35,326 nt of DNA from an uncultured Synechococcaceae cyanobacterium (GCA_902572395.1 CACGFX010000011.1:1-35326); one strand, 5' to 3'; shown: positions 18,527-28,532, counted from the first letter of the stretch. Notes: generated by a model not told the origin, from the letters alone. Translations and numbers: made by a program.

Positions 18527-19030
18527 GTGAAAAGGTTAGTAATTGGAAGAGGAAGTGTATTTGCAGATTTGTTAATAATTGGTGAGGCACCTGGAGCACA
18601 GGAAGATTTAAAAGGAAAACCTTATGTCGGTAAATCTGGTAAGTTATTAAACGAATTATTAATACAAGCTGGGATTGACTATAAGAAGGATGTTTATTTT
18701 TGTAATGTAATTAAATGTCGTCCAACAAATAATAGAAAACCCACTGCTAGAGAAATTAATATTCATAAACCTTGGTTATTGCAGCAAATAAAGTTAGTTG
18801 ATCCAAAATTTATATTACTTACTGGTTCTACTGCTATGAGAGCTATTTTAGAAGTTAAAGATTCTATAAGTAAATTAAGAGGTCAATGGATTGAAAAAGA
18901 TGGGAGAGAAATTATGGTAATTTTTCATCCATCTTATTTGTTGAGATTTCCTTCAAAAGAAATCAATAAACCTTACCATCTAACTTTGAAAGACCTAGAG
19001 AATGTAAGTGGTAAACTATATGCCGTATAA
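18527..19030 (+). CDS. Family-4-like uracil-DNA glycosylase lacking the usual Fe-S cysteines
   Basis: The 167-residue protein matches the core of family-4 uracil-DNA glycosylases, which cut uracil from DNA: motif A IIGEAPGAQEDLKGKPYVG (residues 17-35), NVIKCRPTNNRKP (60-72) and motif B FHPSYLLR. It starts GTG at 18527, directly at the RLVIGRGSVFADLL strand. Family-4 enzymes normally have an N-terminal CxxC about 20 residues earlier plus two later cysteines holding a [4Fe-4S] cluster. Here only C59 and C64 exist in the whole protein, and the usual later ligand in ExxxCxP is a histidine (EINIHKPWL). In-frame sequence upstream to the stop at 18488 has no cysteine. Confidence 0.8.
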   Translation: MKRLVIGRGSVFADLLIIGEAPGAQEDLKGKPYVGKSGKLLNELLIQAGIDYKKDVYFCNVIKCRPTNNRKPTAREINIHKPWLLQQIKLVDPKFILLTGSTAMRAILEVKDSISKLRGQWIEKDGREIMVIFHPSYLLRFPSKEINKPYHLTLKDLENVSGKLYAV

Positions 19031-19065
19031 TTTAGTGAAATCCTTTTTGAATATCAAGAATTTTA

Positions 19066-20283
19066 ATGTCATTAACTCAATCAAAAGAGGTTAATAGTCT
19101 CTCCAAAAGATATTCAACTCATATTGAGAGAAGGATAACTAGAACAGTGATGGTGGGAGATGTAGCTATTGGAAGTGATTATCCAGTAAGAGTTCAGTCG
19201 ATGATAAATGAAGATACGATGGATGTCGAAAATGCTTACTTAGCTATCAAAAGACTTCATGATGTGGGTTGTGAAATAGTAAGGTTAACTGTCCCTTCCT
19301 TAGCACATGCCAAAGCAGTAGGAGATATAAAGGCAAAATTACTAGAAAATAATATCAATACCCCCTTGGTGGCTGATGTTCACCATAATGGTATGAAAAT
19401 TGCAATGGAAGTTGCAAAACATGTTGATAAAGTAAGAATTAATCCTGGATTGTTTGTTTTTGAAAAATCAGACCCTACAAGAACTGAATATACAGATGCG
19501 GAATTTGAAACTATTAAGCAAACAATACTTAAAAGATTTACCCCTTTAGTTGAAGTTTTGAAGGTTGAAAACAAAGCTCTAAGGATTGGAGTTAATCATG
19601 GGTCTCTATCTGAGAGGATGCTTTTTACTTATGGAGATACACCATTAGGAATGACAGAATCTGCGATGGAGTTCGTCAAAATTTGTGATGAGCTTGATTT
19701 TCATAACATAATTATTTCTATGAAAGCTTCTAGAGCTCCTGTCATGATGGCAGCTTACAGAATGATTGCAGATAGGCTTGACTCAGAAGGATATAACTAT
19801 CCCTTACATTTAGGAGTGACCGAAGCTGGTGATGGTGATTATGGAAGGATTAAAAGTACTGCTGGAATTGGAACGCTTTTAGCAGAGGGATTAGGAGATA
19901 CCATCAGGGTTTCCTTAACAGAAGCTCCAGAAAAGGAAATACCAGTGTGCTATTCAATTTTGCAATCTTTAGGATTAAGAAAAACAATGGTTGAATACAT
20001 CAGTTGCCCTAGTTGTGGTAGAACACTTTTCAATCTAGAAGAAGTTGTAGATAAAGTTAGGAACGCCACCTCACATTTAACGGGTCTAGATATAGCAATA
20101 ATGGGATGTATTGTTAATGGGCCAGGAGAAATGGCAGATGCTGATTATGGTTATGTTGGGAAAGGTAAAGGAACTATTGCCTTATATAGAAGGAAAGAAG
20201 AGATAAAAAGAGTACCTGAAGATGAGGGGGTTAATGCTTTAATCCAACTTATTAAGGATGATGGGAAGTGGATTGATCCTTAA
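19066..20283 (+). CDS. ispG: 4-hydroxy-3-methylbut-2-enyl diphosphate synthase
   Basis: IspG (GcpE) carries out the next-to-last step of the MEP isoprenoid pathway, using a [4Fe-4S] cluster. The 405-residue product has the TIM-barrel part ([34 protein letters not shown]) and the C-terminal cluster ligands C314 and C317 (CPSCGR) and C348 ([17 protein letters not shown]) with the conserved glutamate in NGPGE. Length and motifs fit the cyanobacterial, ferredoxin-dependent form. It follows the glycosylase gene by 35 bp. Confidence 0.96.
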   Translation: MSLTQSKEVNSLSKRYSTHIERRITRTVMVGDVAIGSDYPVRVQSMINEDTMDVENAYLAIKRLHDVGCEIVRLTVPSLAHAKAVGDIKAKLLENNINTPLVADVHHNGMKIAMEVAKHVDKVRINPGLFVFEKSDPTRTEYTDAEFETIKQTILKRFTPLVEVLKVENKALRIGVNHGSLSERMLFTYGDTPLGMTESAMEFVKICDELDFHNIIISMKASRAPVMMAAYRMIADRLDSEGYNYPLHLGVTEAGDGDYGRIKSTAGIGTLLAEGLGDTIRVSLTEAPEKEIPVCYSILQSLGLRKTMVEYISCPSCGRTLFNLEEVVDKVRNATSHLTGLDIAIMGCIVNGPGEMADADYGYVGKGKGTIALYRRKEEIKRVPEDEGVNALIQLIKDDGKWIDP

Positions 20284-20344
20284 GGATTTGTCAAAATTTT
20301 GAATTATAAATAAATTCTTTTTATAATAAAAGATATCGAATTAT

Positions 20345-21679
20345 TTGAAGATAAGAAAATTGCTTAAAAAAAAATATATATTTCTGTTTGCGACATCCTT
20401 TTCTGGACTATTTTTAAATAATTTTGCAGAGGCAACAGTTTTAAATAATAGTTATAAAGAAGTAATTGATCATGTTTGGCAAATTGTATATAGAGATTTT
20501 CTTGATTCAAGCGGTAAATTTCAAAAGTCCAATTGGATTAATCTAAGAAAAGAAGTTTTATCAAAAACATATTCAGATAGCAATGAAGCATATGATGCGA
20601 TTAGAGATATGCTTTCTAACTTAGATGATTCTTATACAAGATTTTTAGAACCTAAGGAATTTAATCAAATGAGAATAGATACCTCTGGTGAATTAACTGG
20701 AGTTGGTATCCAAATAGTTAAAGATAAAGAATCTGATGATTTAATAATTATTTCTCCCATAGAGGGTACCCCTGCATTTGATGCTGGAATTAAAGCTAGA
20801 GATAAAATATTATCCATAGATGATATTTCTACTGAAGGTATGAATATTGAGGAGGCCGTGAAATTAATAAGAGGACAAAGAGGTACTAAAGTAAAGCTTG
20901 AAATCCTTAGAGGTTCTGAATCCTTTTTTAAGATTCTATCAAGAGAAAAAATTGAAATTAAATCTGTATCAAGTAAAGTCAATCAAACCAAAAACGGCTT
21001 ATCAATTGGCTATGTAAGAATTAAACAATTTAATGCAAATGCATCAAAAGAGACTAGAGATGCTATTAAGGATTTAGAAACAAAAAAAGTCGCAGGATAT
21101 GTTCTTGACTTGAGAAGTAATCCTGGAGGTTTATTAGAATCAAGCATTGATATCTCAAGGCACTTCATTAACAAAGGAGTAATAGTAAGTACGGTAAGTA
21201 AAGATGGTTTAAAAGAAACAAAAAAAGGAAACGGTCAAGCTCTAACAAATAAGCCCTTAGTTGTCTTAGTTAATGAGGGTTCTGCTAGTGCTAGTGAAAT
21301 AGTCTCTGGTGCAATAAAGGATAATAAAAGAGGAAAATTAGTTGGGAAGAAAACTTTTGGTAAAGGTTTAGTTCAATCTATGAGAACATTAGTTGATGGT
21401 TCAGGTCTAACTGTTACAGTCGCTAAGTATTTAACTCCGAACGGCACTGATATAAACAAATCTGGAATTATTCCAGACATAGAAGTAAAAATGAATATAA
21501 ATCCTATACTCCAAAGAGAGATAGGAACTAGAAAAGATAAACAATATAGAGCTGGTGAAAAAGAGCTAGTAAATATAATTAATAGAAAGAATAAGATAAG
21601 CGAATTTAAGCCCGGTACTACAAACCTTAATGCATTCCTAAAAATTAATAAGGAAGATAAAGTATTTTCATTCAATTAA
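20345..21679 (+). CDS. Carboxyl-terminal processing protease (S41, CtpA type)
   Basis: The 444-residue protein has a signal peptide (to about NNFAEA near residue 30), an N-terminal helical part, a PDZ domain (residues about 110-190, with ELTGVGIQI and RGQRGTKVKLEI) and the S41 protease core. The catalytic pair is S315 in NEGSASASEIVSG and K340 in TFGKGLVQ, 25 residues apart as in E. coli Tsp. It acts outside the cytosol, where relatives trim the D1 protein of photosystem II. Picocyanobacteria have more than one such gene and I cannot say which this is. It starts with TTG and overlaps nadA by 4 bp. Confidence 0.92.
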   Translation: MKIRKLLKKKYIFLFATSFSGLFLNNFAEATVLNNSYKEVIDHVWQIVYRDFLDSSGKFQKSNWINLRKEVLSKTYSDSNEAYDAIRDMLSNLDDSYTRFLEPKEFNQMRIDTSGELTGVGIQIVKDKESDDLIIISPIEGTPAFDAGIKARDKILSIDDISTEGMNIEEAVKLIRGQRGTKVKLEILRGSESFFKILSREKIEIKSVSSKVNQTKNGLSIGYVRIKQFNANASKETRDAIKDLETKKVAGYVLDLRSNPGGLLESSIDISRHFINKGVIVSTVSKDGLKETKKGNGQALTNKPLVVLVNEGSASASEIVSGAIKDNKRGKLVGKKTFGKGLVQSMRTLVDGSGLTVTVAKYLTPNGTDINKSGIIPDIEVKMNINPILQREIGTRKDKQYRAGEKELVNIINRKNKISEFKPGTTNLNAFLKINKEDKVFSFN

Positions 21680-22590
21680 TTACTCATATCCAGCATTCTT
21701 TTTATTGGCACATAGGCTCTTCTTATTATTTCTGGGTCTAGTTCGATAGACGGGGAATTGTTTTTCAAACAATCTAGAATTTTTTCTAAAGTATTTAATT
21801 TCATATATGGACACTCGTTACATTTACAACCTTCTACATCTGGGACTTCAATAAAAATTTTGTTAGGTTCTTTCTTTTTCATTTGATGAATTATTCCAGG
21901 TTCAGTTAGTACCATGTAAGTTTTAGATGGATCTTTACTTACGAAATCAAGCAGCTTACTTGTTGATCCAATAAAGTCTGAGAGAATTAGTAAATTTTGA
22001 CTACATTCAGGATGAGCAATGACTTTTGATCCTGGATTTTGATATTTTAATTTTAGAAGTGCTTCTTCACTAAACGATTCATGAACAATGCAGCTGCCAG
22101 GCCATAATTTAAGATCTCTTCCTGAATTTTTCTGTACCCATCTCCCAAGGTTCTGATCTGGTGCAAATATTATCTTTTTATCTTCAGGTATCTTTTTAAT
22201 TAATGAGACTGCATTACTGCTTGTACATATCAGATCACTTTGAGCTTTTACTTCTGCAGTACAATTTATATAACTTACGACATAGTGATCTGGATTTTCT
22301 TCCCTGAACTTTTGAAATTTATCTGAGGGACAATCGTCTGCTAATGAGCATCCTGCGTCAATATCTGGTAAAAGTACTTTTTTATTTGGGCTAAGTATTT
22401 TTGCGGTTTCGGCCATAAAGTGCACACCGCAAAAAATTATTATGTCTGCGTCATTATTAGCAGCTTTCCTAGATAGATCTAATGAATCGCCAATAAAATC
22501 TGCAATTTCCTGAATCTCTGGGGCTTGATAATAGTGCGCAAGAATAATTGCATTAGCTTTTTCGCAACGCTCCTTTATTTCAGAAATCAA
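21676..22590 (-). CDS. nadA: Quinolinate synthase A
   Basis: NadA condenses iminoaspartate with dihydroxyacetone phosphate to make quinolinate for NAD synthesis. The 304-residue product shows AIILAHYYQAPEIQEIADFIGDSL near the start and three cluster ligands: in IIIFCGVHFMAETA, in the CTSSNAV motif, and in GCKCNECPYM. No ATG is in frame upstream before the stop, so TTG at 22590 is the best start. This gives a shorter N-terminal tail than many cyanobacterial NadA proteins. It ends overlapping the protease gene by 4 bp. Confidence 0.95.
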   Translation of the reverse strand: MISEIKERCEKANAIILAHYYQAPEIQEIADFIGDSLDLSRKAANNDADIIIFCGVHFMAETAKILSPNKKVLLPDIDAGCSLADDCPSDKFQKFREENPDHYVVSYINCTAEVKAQSDLICTSSNAVSLIKKIPEDKKIIFAPDQNLGRWVQKNSGRDLKLWPGSCIVHESFSEEALLKLKYQNPGSKVIAHPECSQNLLILSDFIGSTSKLLDFVSKDPSKTYMVLTEPGIIHQMKKKEPNKIFIEVPDVEGCKCNECPYMKLNTLEKILDCLKNNSPSIELDPEIIRRAYVPIKRMLDMSN

Positions 22591-22693
22591 AACCTCTTCG
22601 TTTTGAACTGATTTCTGTTTTGCAGTAGAAGTTATACTGGTCAGGATTTAGAATATCTCTAAATAGATTATATGCCTTTAAACAGAAAAAATT

Positions 22694-23527
22694 CTGACAA
22701 ATTTAAAAATTGCTATTGTTGGTGACTGTCATGGTCAATGGTCTGAATTAGACTTGAAAGTTTTATCGATTATCAAACCAAATATTGTTTTATTTGTTGG
22801 TGATATTTCTGATGGAAGTGTCAAAATAATTAAAAAAATCAATGAGATCAAAATTCCTACTTTTGTGATTTTAGGAAATCATGATAGAGGTAAGGATTCT
22901 ACAGGCGAAACTCTCTCAAAGCAGATACGTGTTCTTGGTGAAAAAAATTGTGCATGGGATTTGAAAGTTTTTAATAATCAAATAAATTTATTGTCTGCAA
23001 GACCATGCAGTTCTGGCGGCGGTTATTATCTTTCAAAAGAAGTTAAAGGCGTTTATGGACCCATTACCGAACAAGATTCAATAAATAAAATTATCAAATG
23101 TTCTGAAAAGACTGTAGAAGATATACCTTTAATAATTATGTCTCATGCTGGTCCCTCGGGTTTAGGTTCAGAACCTAAAAGCATTTGTGGAAAAGACTGG
23201 AAATTACCCTCATTAGATTGGGGAGATAGAGATTTGTCTGTGGCTATTTCTCAAATACAAAAGAGAAGAAAAGTTGATCTTGTAATTTTTGGTCATATGC
23301 ACAACCGGCTTAAAAGAAATCTTGGTTTAAGAGAGATGTTTAAAATTGATAGCAAAGGAACAATTTATTTCAACACTGCTGTGGTGCCAAGATATAAAAC
23401 TGATGAAGATGGGAAATTACTAATTAACTTTTCATGGATTGAGTTTGAAAAAAAGGTATTAAGACATGTTTCTCATCGATGGTATTCAGAGTCTGGTAAA
23501 ATTCGTGAAGAAGATAAATTTTTCTAG
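22694..23527 (+). CDS. Calcineurin-like metallophosphoesterase
   Basis: Read from CTG at 22694 this gives 277 residues beginning MTNLKIAIVGDCHGQWSEL. The first metal-binding motif of the family (GDxH, here GDCHG) is encoded between 22721 and 22737, so the nearest conventional TTG, at 22754, is too late and would remove it. The in-frame stop at 22679 leaves only CTG (or ATT at 22691) as a start. Further motifs are VGDISDG, LGNHDRG, MSHAGPSG and FGHMHNRL, which together complete the two-metal site. A cytosolic phosphoesterase is expected; substrate unknown. It is divergent from nadA. Confidence 0.85.
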   Translation: MTNLKIAIVGDCHGQWSELDLKVLSIIKPNIVLFVGDISDGSVKIIKKINEIKIPTFVILGNHDRGKDSTGETLSKQIRVLGEKNCAWDLKVFNNQINLLSARPCSSGGGYYLSKEVKGVYGPITEQDSINKIIKCSEKTVEDIPLIIMSHAGPSGLGSEPKSICGKDWKLPSLDWGDRDLSVAISQIQKRRKVDLVIFGHMHNRLKRNLGLREMFKIDSKGTIYFNTAVVPRYKTDEDGKLLINFSWIEFEKKVLRHVSHRWYSESGKIREEDKFF

Positions 23528-23550
23528 GATTAGATATTTTTTTTTATATT

Positions 23551-24348
23551 TTAAGTATTTTTGGGCTTTTCATATCTTGAAAATAATGTTTGAGACAAGA
23601 TATAACCCGCAATTCCTGCGGCTGTAAAAGCTAAACCATTTTTAAATAAAGGTAATAAATCATTTGTTCTGGATATTATCGGTGCCAACCCAAAAATTCC
23701 AAATAACATTCCCCATAAGGGAGAAAGAAGAGCTAAAAATCCAATTGATATGACTTGACCTTCTTTTCTTGGAGCAGATGCAAAACCTGCTACTAAACCT
23801 CCAAGAATAGATGTACATAAAGTCCATATATATTGCTCTTTGGGTAGGCCAGGGACAACTTGGCATCCTCCTCTTTCGAGGCAAATCTTTACTGAATCAA
23901 TTGCATCTAATACTGCACCATCCTCACCGTGGTCTTTAACATAGTATTGGTTGCCAAACCTTGTTTGAAGTTCAACCCAAAATAACCTTGGCATAAAATT
24001 AAAATAAGCCTCTCCAACGTTAAAGTTCAGCAAATTCCCCCCTCTGGGATCCGCAACTATCAACAAACTTGTCTCATCTAAATCCCAATAGTCCTTAATC
24101 GCGCTACCAGGTGAACTCTCAAACTGAGATAAATATTTAATTTTCCACCCACTTTCAATTTCTAGGTCGTTGAGCTTTTCCTCTAAAGATTTTTTCTGAT
24201 TAGGGCTTAATGTTTTAGCTAAATCAATTACTGGTGTTTTTTCTTCTGGCAAGAGATTTGGATTATTTATAGCGAAAACGGGTTTATGTGAAATTAAAAC
24301 TAATATAGATAGAAATATTCCTAATAAATAGTTAATCTTTGAAGGCAT
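23551..24348 (-). CDS. TPM-domain membrane protein
   Basis: The 265-residue protein has a signal peptide (to about HKPVFA near residue 26), a TPM domain (residues about 38-165, with VIDLAKTLSPNQKKSLEEKL, ESGWKIKYLSQ and SLLIVADPRGGNLLNF) and about three C-terminal membrane helices. Related proteins such as Psb32 and plant TLP18.3 help photosystem II repair in the lumen, so a thylakoid role is likely but inferred. It lies convergent to the phosphoesterase gene, 23 bp apart. Confidence 0.78.
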   Translation of the reverse strand: MPSKINYLLGIFLSILVLISHKPVFAINNPNLLPEEKTPVIDLAKTLSPNQKKSLEEKLNDLEIESGWKIKYLSQFESSPGSAIKDYWDLDETSLLIVADPRGGNLLNFNVGEAYFNFMPRLFWVELQTRFGNQYYVKDHGEDGAVLDAIDSVKICLERGGCQVVPGLPKEQYIWTLCTSILGGLVAGFASAPRKEGQVISIGFLALLSPLWGMLFGIFGLAPIISRTNDLLPLFKNGLAFTAAGIAGYILSQTLFSRYEKPKNT

Positions 24349-24379
24349 AAATAAGTTCTGTCTTTTTATATTTTCGCCG

Positions 24380-25570
24380 ATGAATAGCTTACCCGCGAAT
24401 AATCCAGATTGGTTAGTAAAAAAAATAATAAAAATGGGTGGGACTATAAGTTTTTATGACTTTATGAATTTTGCATTAAATGATCCTATTTATGGTTATT
24501 ACGGCAGCGGTAATGCTGAGTTAGGCGTCCGAGGAGATTTTGTTACATCACCCTCTTTATCTGATGATTTTGCTTTTTTAGTTGGTAAACAAATAGAAGA
24601 TTGGTTGATTCAGTTCAAAAATAGTTTTTTATCTAATCAGAAATTAGCTGTAATTGAATTTGGAGCAGGAGATGGAAGCTTTATGAGTGGATTAATTAAA
24701 TATTTTTTAGAAAATAACAAGAATTTTTTGGAAGGAGTTTCTTTTGTAATTATTGAACCTAATGAAGGGATGGTAGAAAAACAAAAAAATAAATTGGAGG
24801 AATTTTTAAACTTAGGCATTGAAATTTTATGGAAAGGTTTGGAAGAAGTAGAGGAAAATAATATAAATGGAATAGTTCTTGCAAATGAGGTTTTGGATGC
24901 TTTGCCAGTAGAGAGAATAACCTTCTCAAAAGGAAAATTACTTCGACAAGCAGTTTCTATAGACAAAAAATCTCATAAATTATATTTTGATGAAATGCCA
25001 ATTACAAGTGAATTAGAAAAAAGTATCGAACTTGCTAAAAGTGAGTTGGGAATCACTATTCCGCCTGAAGATGCTCTTGAAGGATGGACTACAGAATGGC
25101 ATATAGATAACTCAAAATGGTTAAAAGCTATTTATCAAAAAATTAATAGTGGTATTTTATTGATAATTGATTACGCTAAAGAAGCCAAAAAATACTACAA
25201 CTCTAAGAATTCTGATGGGACGATAGTTTCTTATGAAAATCAAAAAATGACGAATAATGTCCTAGATTCTCCTGGAAATTGCGATTTAACATCTCATGTG
25301 TGCATAGAAACTTTAATTAATGATGCTGAGACTCTTGGATTTGATACTGTTGGAATAACTAAACAAGGAGAGGCTTTGTTGGTACTTGGATTGGCAGAGA
25401 GACTTTATGGGATTCAGAAAGAAATTAAAGAGGATTTATCAAGTGCCCTTCTAAGAAGAGAGGCATTACTTAGACTCGTTGATCCTGTTTGTTTAGGTGA
25501 TTTTAAGTGGTTTGTTTTCAAAAAGTTTGATGAGAAGAAAATGAATATAAATTCAACCTGTTTGCGTTAA
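24380..25570 (+). CDS. SAM-dependent methyltransferase, MidA/NDUFAF7 family (COG1565)
   Basis: The 396-residue protein opens with the family-specific [20 protein letters not shown] and [14 protein letters not shown] blocks, then the SAM-binding [15 protein letters not shown] (about residues 91-105), IEPNEGM, and [13 protein letters not shown]. The mitochondrial relative NDUFAF7 methylates an arginine of complex I; the cyanobacterial target is unknown. A role in NDH-1 assembly is a guess. The end overlaps the convergent aroB by 4 bp, and it is divergent from the TPM gene with 31 bp between starts. Confidence 0.85.
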   Translation: MNSLPANNPDWLVKKIIKMGGTISFYDFMNFALNDPIYGYYGSGNAELGVRGDFVTSPSLSDDFAFLVGKQIEDWLIQFKNSFLSNQKLAVIEFGAGDGSFMSGLIKYFLENNKNFLEGVSFVIIEPNEGMVEKQKNKLEEFLNLGIEILWKGLEEVEENNINGIVLANEVLDALPVERITFSKGKLLRQAVSIDKKSHKLYFDEMPITSELEKSIELAKSELGITIPPEDALEGWTTEWHIDNSKWLKAIYQKINSGILLIIDYAKEAKKYYNSKNSDGTIVSYENQKMTNNVLDSPGNCDLTSHVCIETLINDAETLGFDTVGITKQGEALLVLGLAERLYGIQKEIKEDLSSALLRREALLRLVDPVCLGDFKWFVFKKFDEKKMNINSTCLR

Positions 25571-26658
25571 GAAAAAAACTTTAAAAATAATGAATCTTCT
25601 ACATCATCATATATATCAACAGCACCAATTTCTTTCGGTAATATAAATCTCATTTTGCCATCACGAACTTTTTTATCGCCCATAAGTATTGTTAGAACGT
25701 CTTCTTTATTTATTTTGGGGATCTCGGTAGGAAGATCGTAACTCTTCAAAAGATTCTTCTGTCTCTCTAATTCTTCTTTAGACCATAACCCTTTCTCAAT
25801 TGCTATTTCCCCCGCAATGTTCATACCAATTGATATTGCCTCACCATGTAGAAATTTCCCGTATCCACATAAATTTTCAATAACGTGACCAAAAGAATGA
25901 CCATAATTCAATATTGCTCTAACACCATTTTCATGTTCGTCTTGAGAAACAATATGAGACTTTGTTTTAATTGAACTATTAATTATTTTAATTAGATATT
26001 CATTATTGAGATTTTTAAGTTCATTTTTGTTTTTTTCAATTTCTAAGTATTCGAAAAGTTCTTTATCTCTTATTACTCCGTATTTTATTACTTCGGCCAT
26101 GCCTGCACTAAATTCTCTTTTGGGCAAACTTTTTAAAGTTTCTGGATCAATAAAAACTGCTTTAGGTTGATTGAAAGCTCCAATTAAATTCTTACCTTTT
26201 GGATGATTTACTCCTGTTTTTCCTCCCACAGATGAATCAACCATTGATAATAATGTTGTTGGAATCTGAATATATTCGATACCTCTCAGCCAAGTAGCAG
26301 CTGCAAAACCACTTACATCTCCAACAATTCCTCCTCCAAGAGCAATAATTATTGAATTTCTATCTAAGCCAAATTCAAATGCTACATCATATATTTCACT
26401 TAAGCTTTTTAAGTTTTTATATGATTCTCCAGCTTTGATAAGGAACATATTGGCCTGAAATTTATTATCTATTAAATTATTTAAAAATTTTTCTCCATAC
26501 AAATTTGATATTTCTTCATTTGAAATCACAAGTATTTTTCTATTCTTTGCTATTCCAATTTTTAAAAGTTCTTCGCTGATATTATTCAGTACCCCTGCTT
26601 CTAAAGTTACTTCGTATGACTTATCACCTAAAGGGACTAATATTTTTCTCTTTTTCAC
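25567..26658 (-). CDS. aroB: 3-dehydroquinate synthase
   Basis: AroB turns DAHP into 3-dehydroquinate, the second step of the shikimate pathway, with NAD and a divalent metal. The 363-residue product has [38 protein letters not shown] and [10 protein letters not shown]. The metal ligands are in [16 protein letters not shown] and [11 protein letters not shown]. Length fits the family. It is divergent from purK, with 125 bp between their starts. Confidence 0.96.
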   Translation of the reverse strand: MKKRKILVPLGDKSYEVTLEAGVLNNISEELLKIGIAKNRKILVISNEEISNLYGEKFLNNLIDNKFQANMFLIKAGESYKNLKSLSEIYDVAFEFGLDRNSIIIALGGGIVGDVSGFAAATWLRGIEYIQIPTTLLSMVDSSVGGKTGVNHPKGKNLIGAFNQPKAVFIDPETLKSLPKREFSAGMAEVIKYGVIRDKELFEYLEIEKNKNELKNLNNEYLIKIINSSIKTKSHIVSQDEHENGVRAILNYGHSFGHVIENLCGYGKFLHGEAISIGMNIAGEIAIEKGLWSKEELERQKNLLKSYDLPTEIPKINKEDVLTILMGDKKVRDGKMRFILPKEIGAVDIYDDVEDSLFLKFFS

Positions 26659-26783
26659 AATTGATTACCTAGTTAGAATTTATAAATATTTGGTATTAAA
26701 TACTTTATATCTTAGCAAAATCTAAGCTCTAGATACTTAAAAGTTCGGTTGTTAAGAATTAGAAATGGTAATAAAATCATTCT

Positions 26784-27974
26784 ATGAGATTTAAAAAAAA
26801 TATAAACGATCTTAAGAAAAATTATTCCCTAGGAATAATTGGCGGTGGTCAACTGGCTTTGATGTTGACCGAGGCAGCAAAAAAAAGAGATTTAGAAGTA
26901 TGTGTGCAAACAAAATCTTGTGATGATCCTGCTGGTTTAAAAGCAGATCATGTCATAGAAGCTGATCCTTTAAAGATAAGAGGTAATAAATCATTAATTA
27001 ATGAATGTGAAAAAATAATTTTTGAAAATGAATGGATAAAAATTGATAAATTAAATTTAATTGACAATAACGATATTTTTGTTCCAAGCCTTAATGCAAT
27101 TAAGCCATTAGTAGATAGGTTTTCTCAAAAAAAATTAATAGATAGAATGAATATTCCCTGTCCAAAATGGATAAGTATTGAAGATCTTAAAAATCTCTCG
27201 GATGAGGAAATCAATAATTGGACTTTTCCTTTAATGGCAAAATCAAATAAAGGCGGATATGACGGCAAAGGTAACAGAAAAATAAAGACAAAAGAAGATT
27301 TAGATTCTTTTTTAACAGAGAATAATTCTGATGAATGGTTAATAGAAGAATGGATAGAGTATGAAAAAGAACTTGCCCTTGTTGGTTCGAGAGATCGGAC
27401 CGGTAAGATAAGATTCTTTCCAATAGTTGAGACATTCCAATCAAACCATGTTTGTGATTGGGTTCTTGCACCTGGAACAAATGAATATGATTTGAACTTA
27501 TTTGCAATAAATATTTTCTCTTCAATAGTCAATGAACTTAATTACGTTGGAGTTTTAGCTATTGAATTCTTCTATGGAGATAATGGTCTTTTAATTAATG
27601 AAATAGCTCCAAGAACACATAACTCAGCTCATTTCTCTATTGAAGCTTGCACTTCAAGTCAGTTTGATCAATATGTTTGCATTTCTTCTGGGATAATGCC
27701 ACCTGAAATTAAAATGAACTGTGAAGGGGCAATTATGATAAATCTACTGGGATTAAGAAAGAATTTCCCAATCTCAATGGAAACCAGAATACAAATGTTA
27801 TCTGAAATTGAGGGTTCTAATATTCATTGTTATGGCAAATCTCGCGAAATTCTAGGAAGAAAAATGGCTCATATCACATTTTTATTAAATGGTAAAACTC
27901 ATTCAGAAAGATATGATGAGGCTCAAATTTTATTAACTATGATAAGAGACATATGGCCATCTCCAAATGCATAA
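26784..27974 (+). CDS. purK: N5-carboxyaminoimidazole ribonucleotide synthase
   Basis: PurK carboxylates AIR with ATP and bicarbonate in purine synthesis. The 396-residue product has the N-terminal SLGIIGGGQLALML, the ATP-grasp domain with MAKSNKGGYDGKGNRKI and EEWIEYEKELALVGSRD, and EFFYGDNGLLINEIAPRTHNS near the active site. The family's usual phenylalanine-leucine-rich C-terminal domain follows. The probable 6S RNA gene lies immediately downstream, the order known for several cyanobacteria. Confidence 0.95.
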   Translation: MRFKKNINDLKKNYSLGIIGGGQLALMLTEAAKKRDLEVCVQTKSCDDPAGLKADHVIEADPLKIRGNKSLINECEKIIFENEWIKIDKLNLIDNNDIFVPSLNAIKPLVDRFSQKKLIDRMNIPCPKWISIEDLKNLSDEEINNWTFPLMAKSNKGGYDGKGNRKIKTKEDLDSFLTENNSDEWLIEEWIEYEKELALVGSRDRTGKIRFFPIVETFQSNHVCDWVLAPGTNEYDLNLFAINIFSSIVNELNYVGVLAIEFFYGDNGLLINEIAPRTHNSAHFSIEACTSSQFDQYVCISSGIMPPEIKMNCEGAIMINLLGLRKNFPISMETRIQMLSEIEGSNIHCYGKSREILGRKMAHITFLLNGKTHSERYDEAQILLTMIRDIWPSPNA

Positions 27975-28002
27975 AAAAATAAGCTAGAGTTAGATTGCTG
28001 AA

Positions 28003-28212
28003 TCTTTGGTTAAGTTCTTCTTTATGTGCTCTGATCTGACTCTCTTTCGACATGAGGAGACTGTCGTGATGCGGTAGTAAACCGATCTTGTAATCGGAAA
28101 CGAAAGCCCACTTTGAATCCTCTTCTGGCATTTCCAGGTCGATGCAGCAGAGAACTGACGGGGATCCGGTAAAAGGCTTAGACCTGCTGCTATAACAGTA
28201 TTCTGAGCCTTT
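28003..28212 (+). ncRNA. ssrS: Probable 6S RNA
   Basis: About 200 nt after purK are GC-richer than their surroundings, hold no sensible plus-strand frame and fold into several hairpins, such as CGACA/TGTCG (28039-28057) and CCGAT/ATCGG near 28081-28100. They end in a rho-independent terminator. 6S RNA directly downstream of purK is a known arrangement in cyanobacteria including Prochlorococcus, where it binds RNA polymerase. The outer closing stem could only be partly traced (AGTTCT near the 5' end with AGAACT at 28151). A TAGATT -10 element lies at 27991. The ends are approximate. Confidence 0.65.
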
Positions 28213-28216
28213 TTAT
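28174..28216 (+). terminator. Rho-independent terminator of the probable 6S RNA
   Basis: GGCTTAG at 28175-28181 pairs with CTGAGCC at 28203-28209 (one G-T pair) and is followed by a T run. It closes the 6S RNA transcript and may also end purK read-through. Confidence 0.75.
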
Positions 28217-28235
28217 TTTGCTTTGTTTTAGGACT

Positions 28236-28274
28236 GTCCTACCAAATTGCCCTACCAAAATGTCCTACCAAGTT
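28236..28274. repeat. Three tandem 13-bp repeats
   Basis: Three adjacent units read GTCCTACCAAATT, GCCCTACCAAAAT and GTCCTACCAAGTT, sharing the core (T/C)CCTACCAA. The middle unit has a perfect 12-nt inverted match at 28521-28532. Confidence 0.85.
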
Positions 28275-28520
28275 AATACTATGAAACAAAGTCAATGGTG
28301 CTTATAAGTTTAGGTAAGAAACAGATCACGAGAAGCTGAAATTATAAATTTGGAAGATAAAAGTTTAGATTTATTGAGAACAACCTTTTACTAGTACTTC
28401 TCAAGAATTTAAGGAAGAGAATTAAAATTTCTTATTGCTTTTCCTATAAGAAATAGCAAGCCTATGTCTTACCAGTTAGATTTCTATAATACAAGTGAGA
28501 TAAAGTAATTAGAGCTATGG

Positions 28521-28532
28521 TTTGGTAGGGCA
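28521..28532. repeat. Inverted copy of the 13-bp repeat core
   Basis: TTTGGTAGGGCA is the exact reverse complement of TGCCCTACCAAA at 28248-28259, so a gene-free segment of about 260 bp is bracketed by inverted copies. Confidence 0.7.

Noticed and set aside
27937..28131. A 64-codon minus-strand frame between purK and the island
   Set aside because: It is antisense to the end of purK and the 5' part of the probable 6S RNA, has no family likeness, and its composition follows from the structured RNA.
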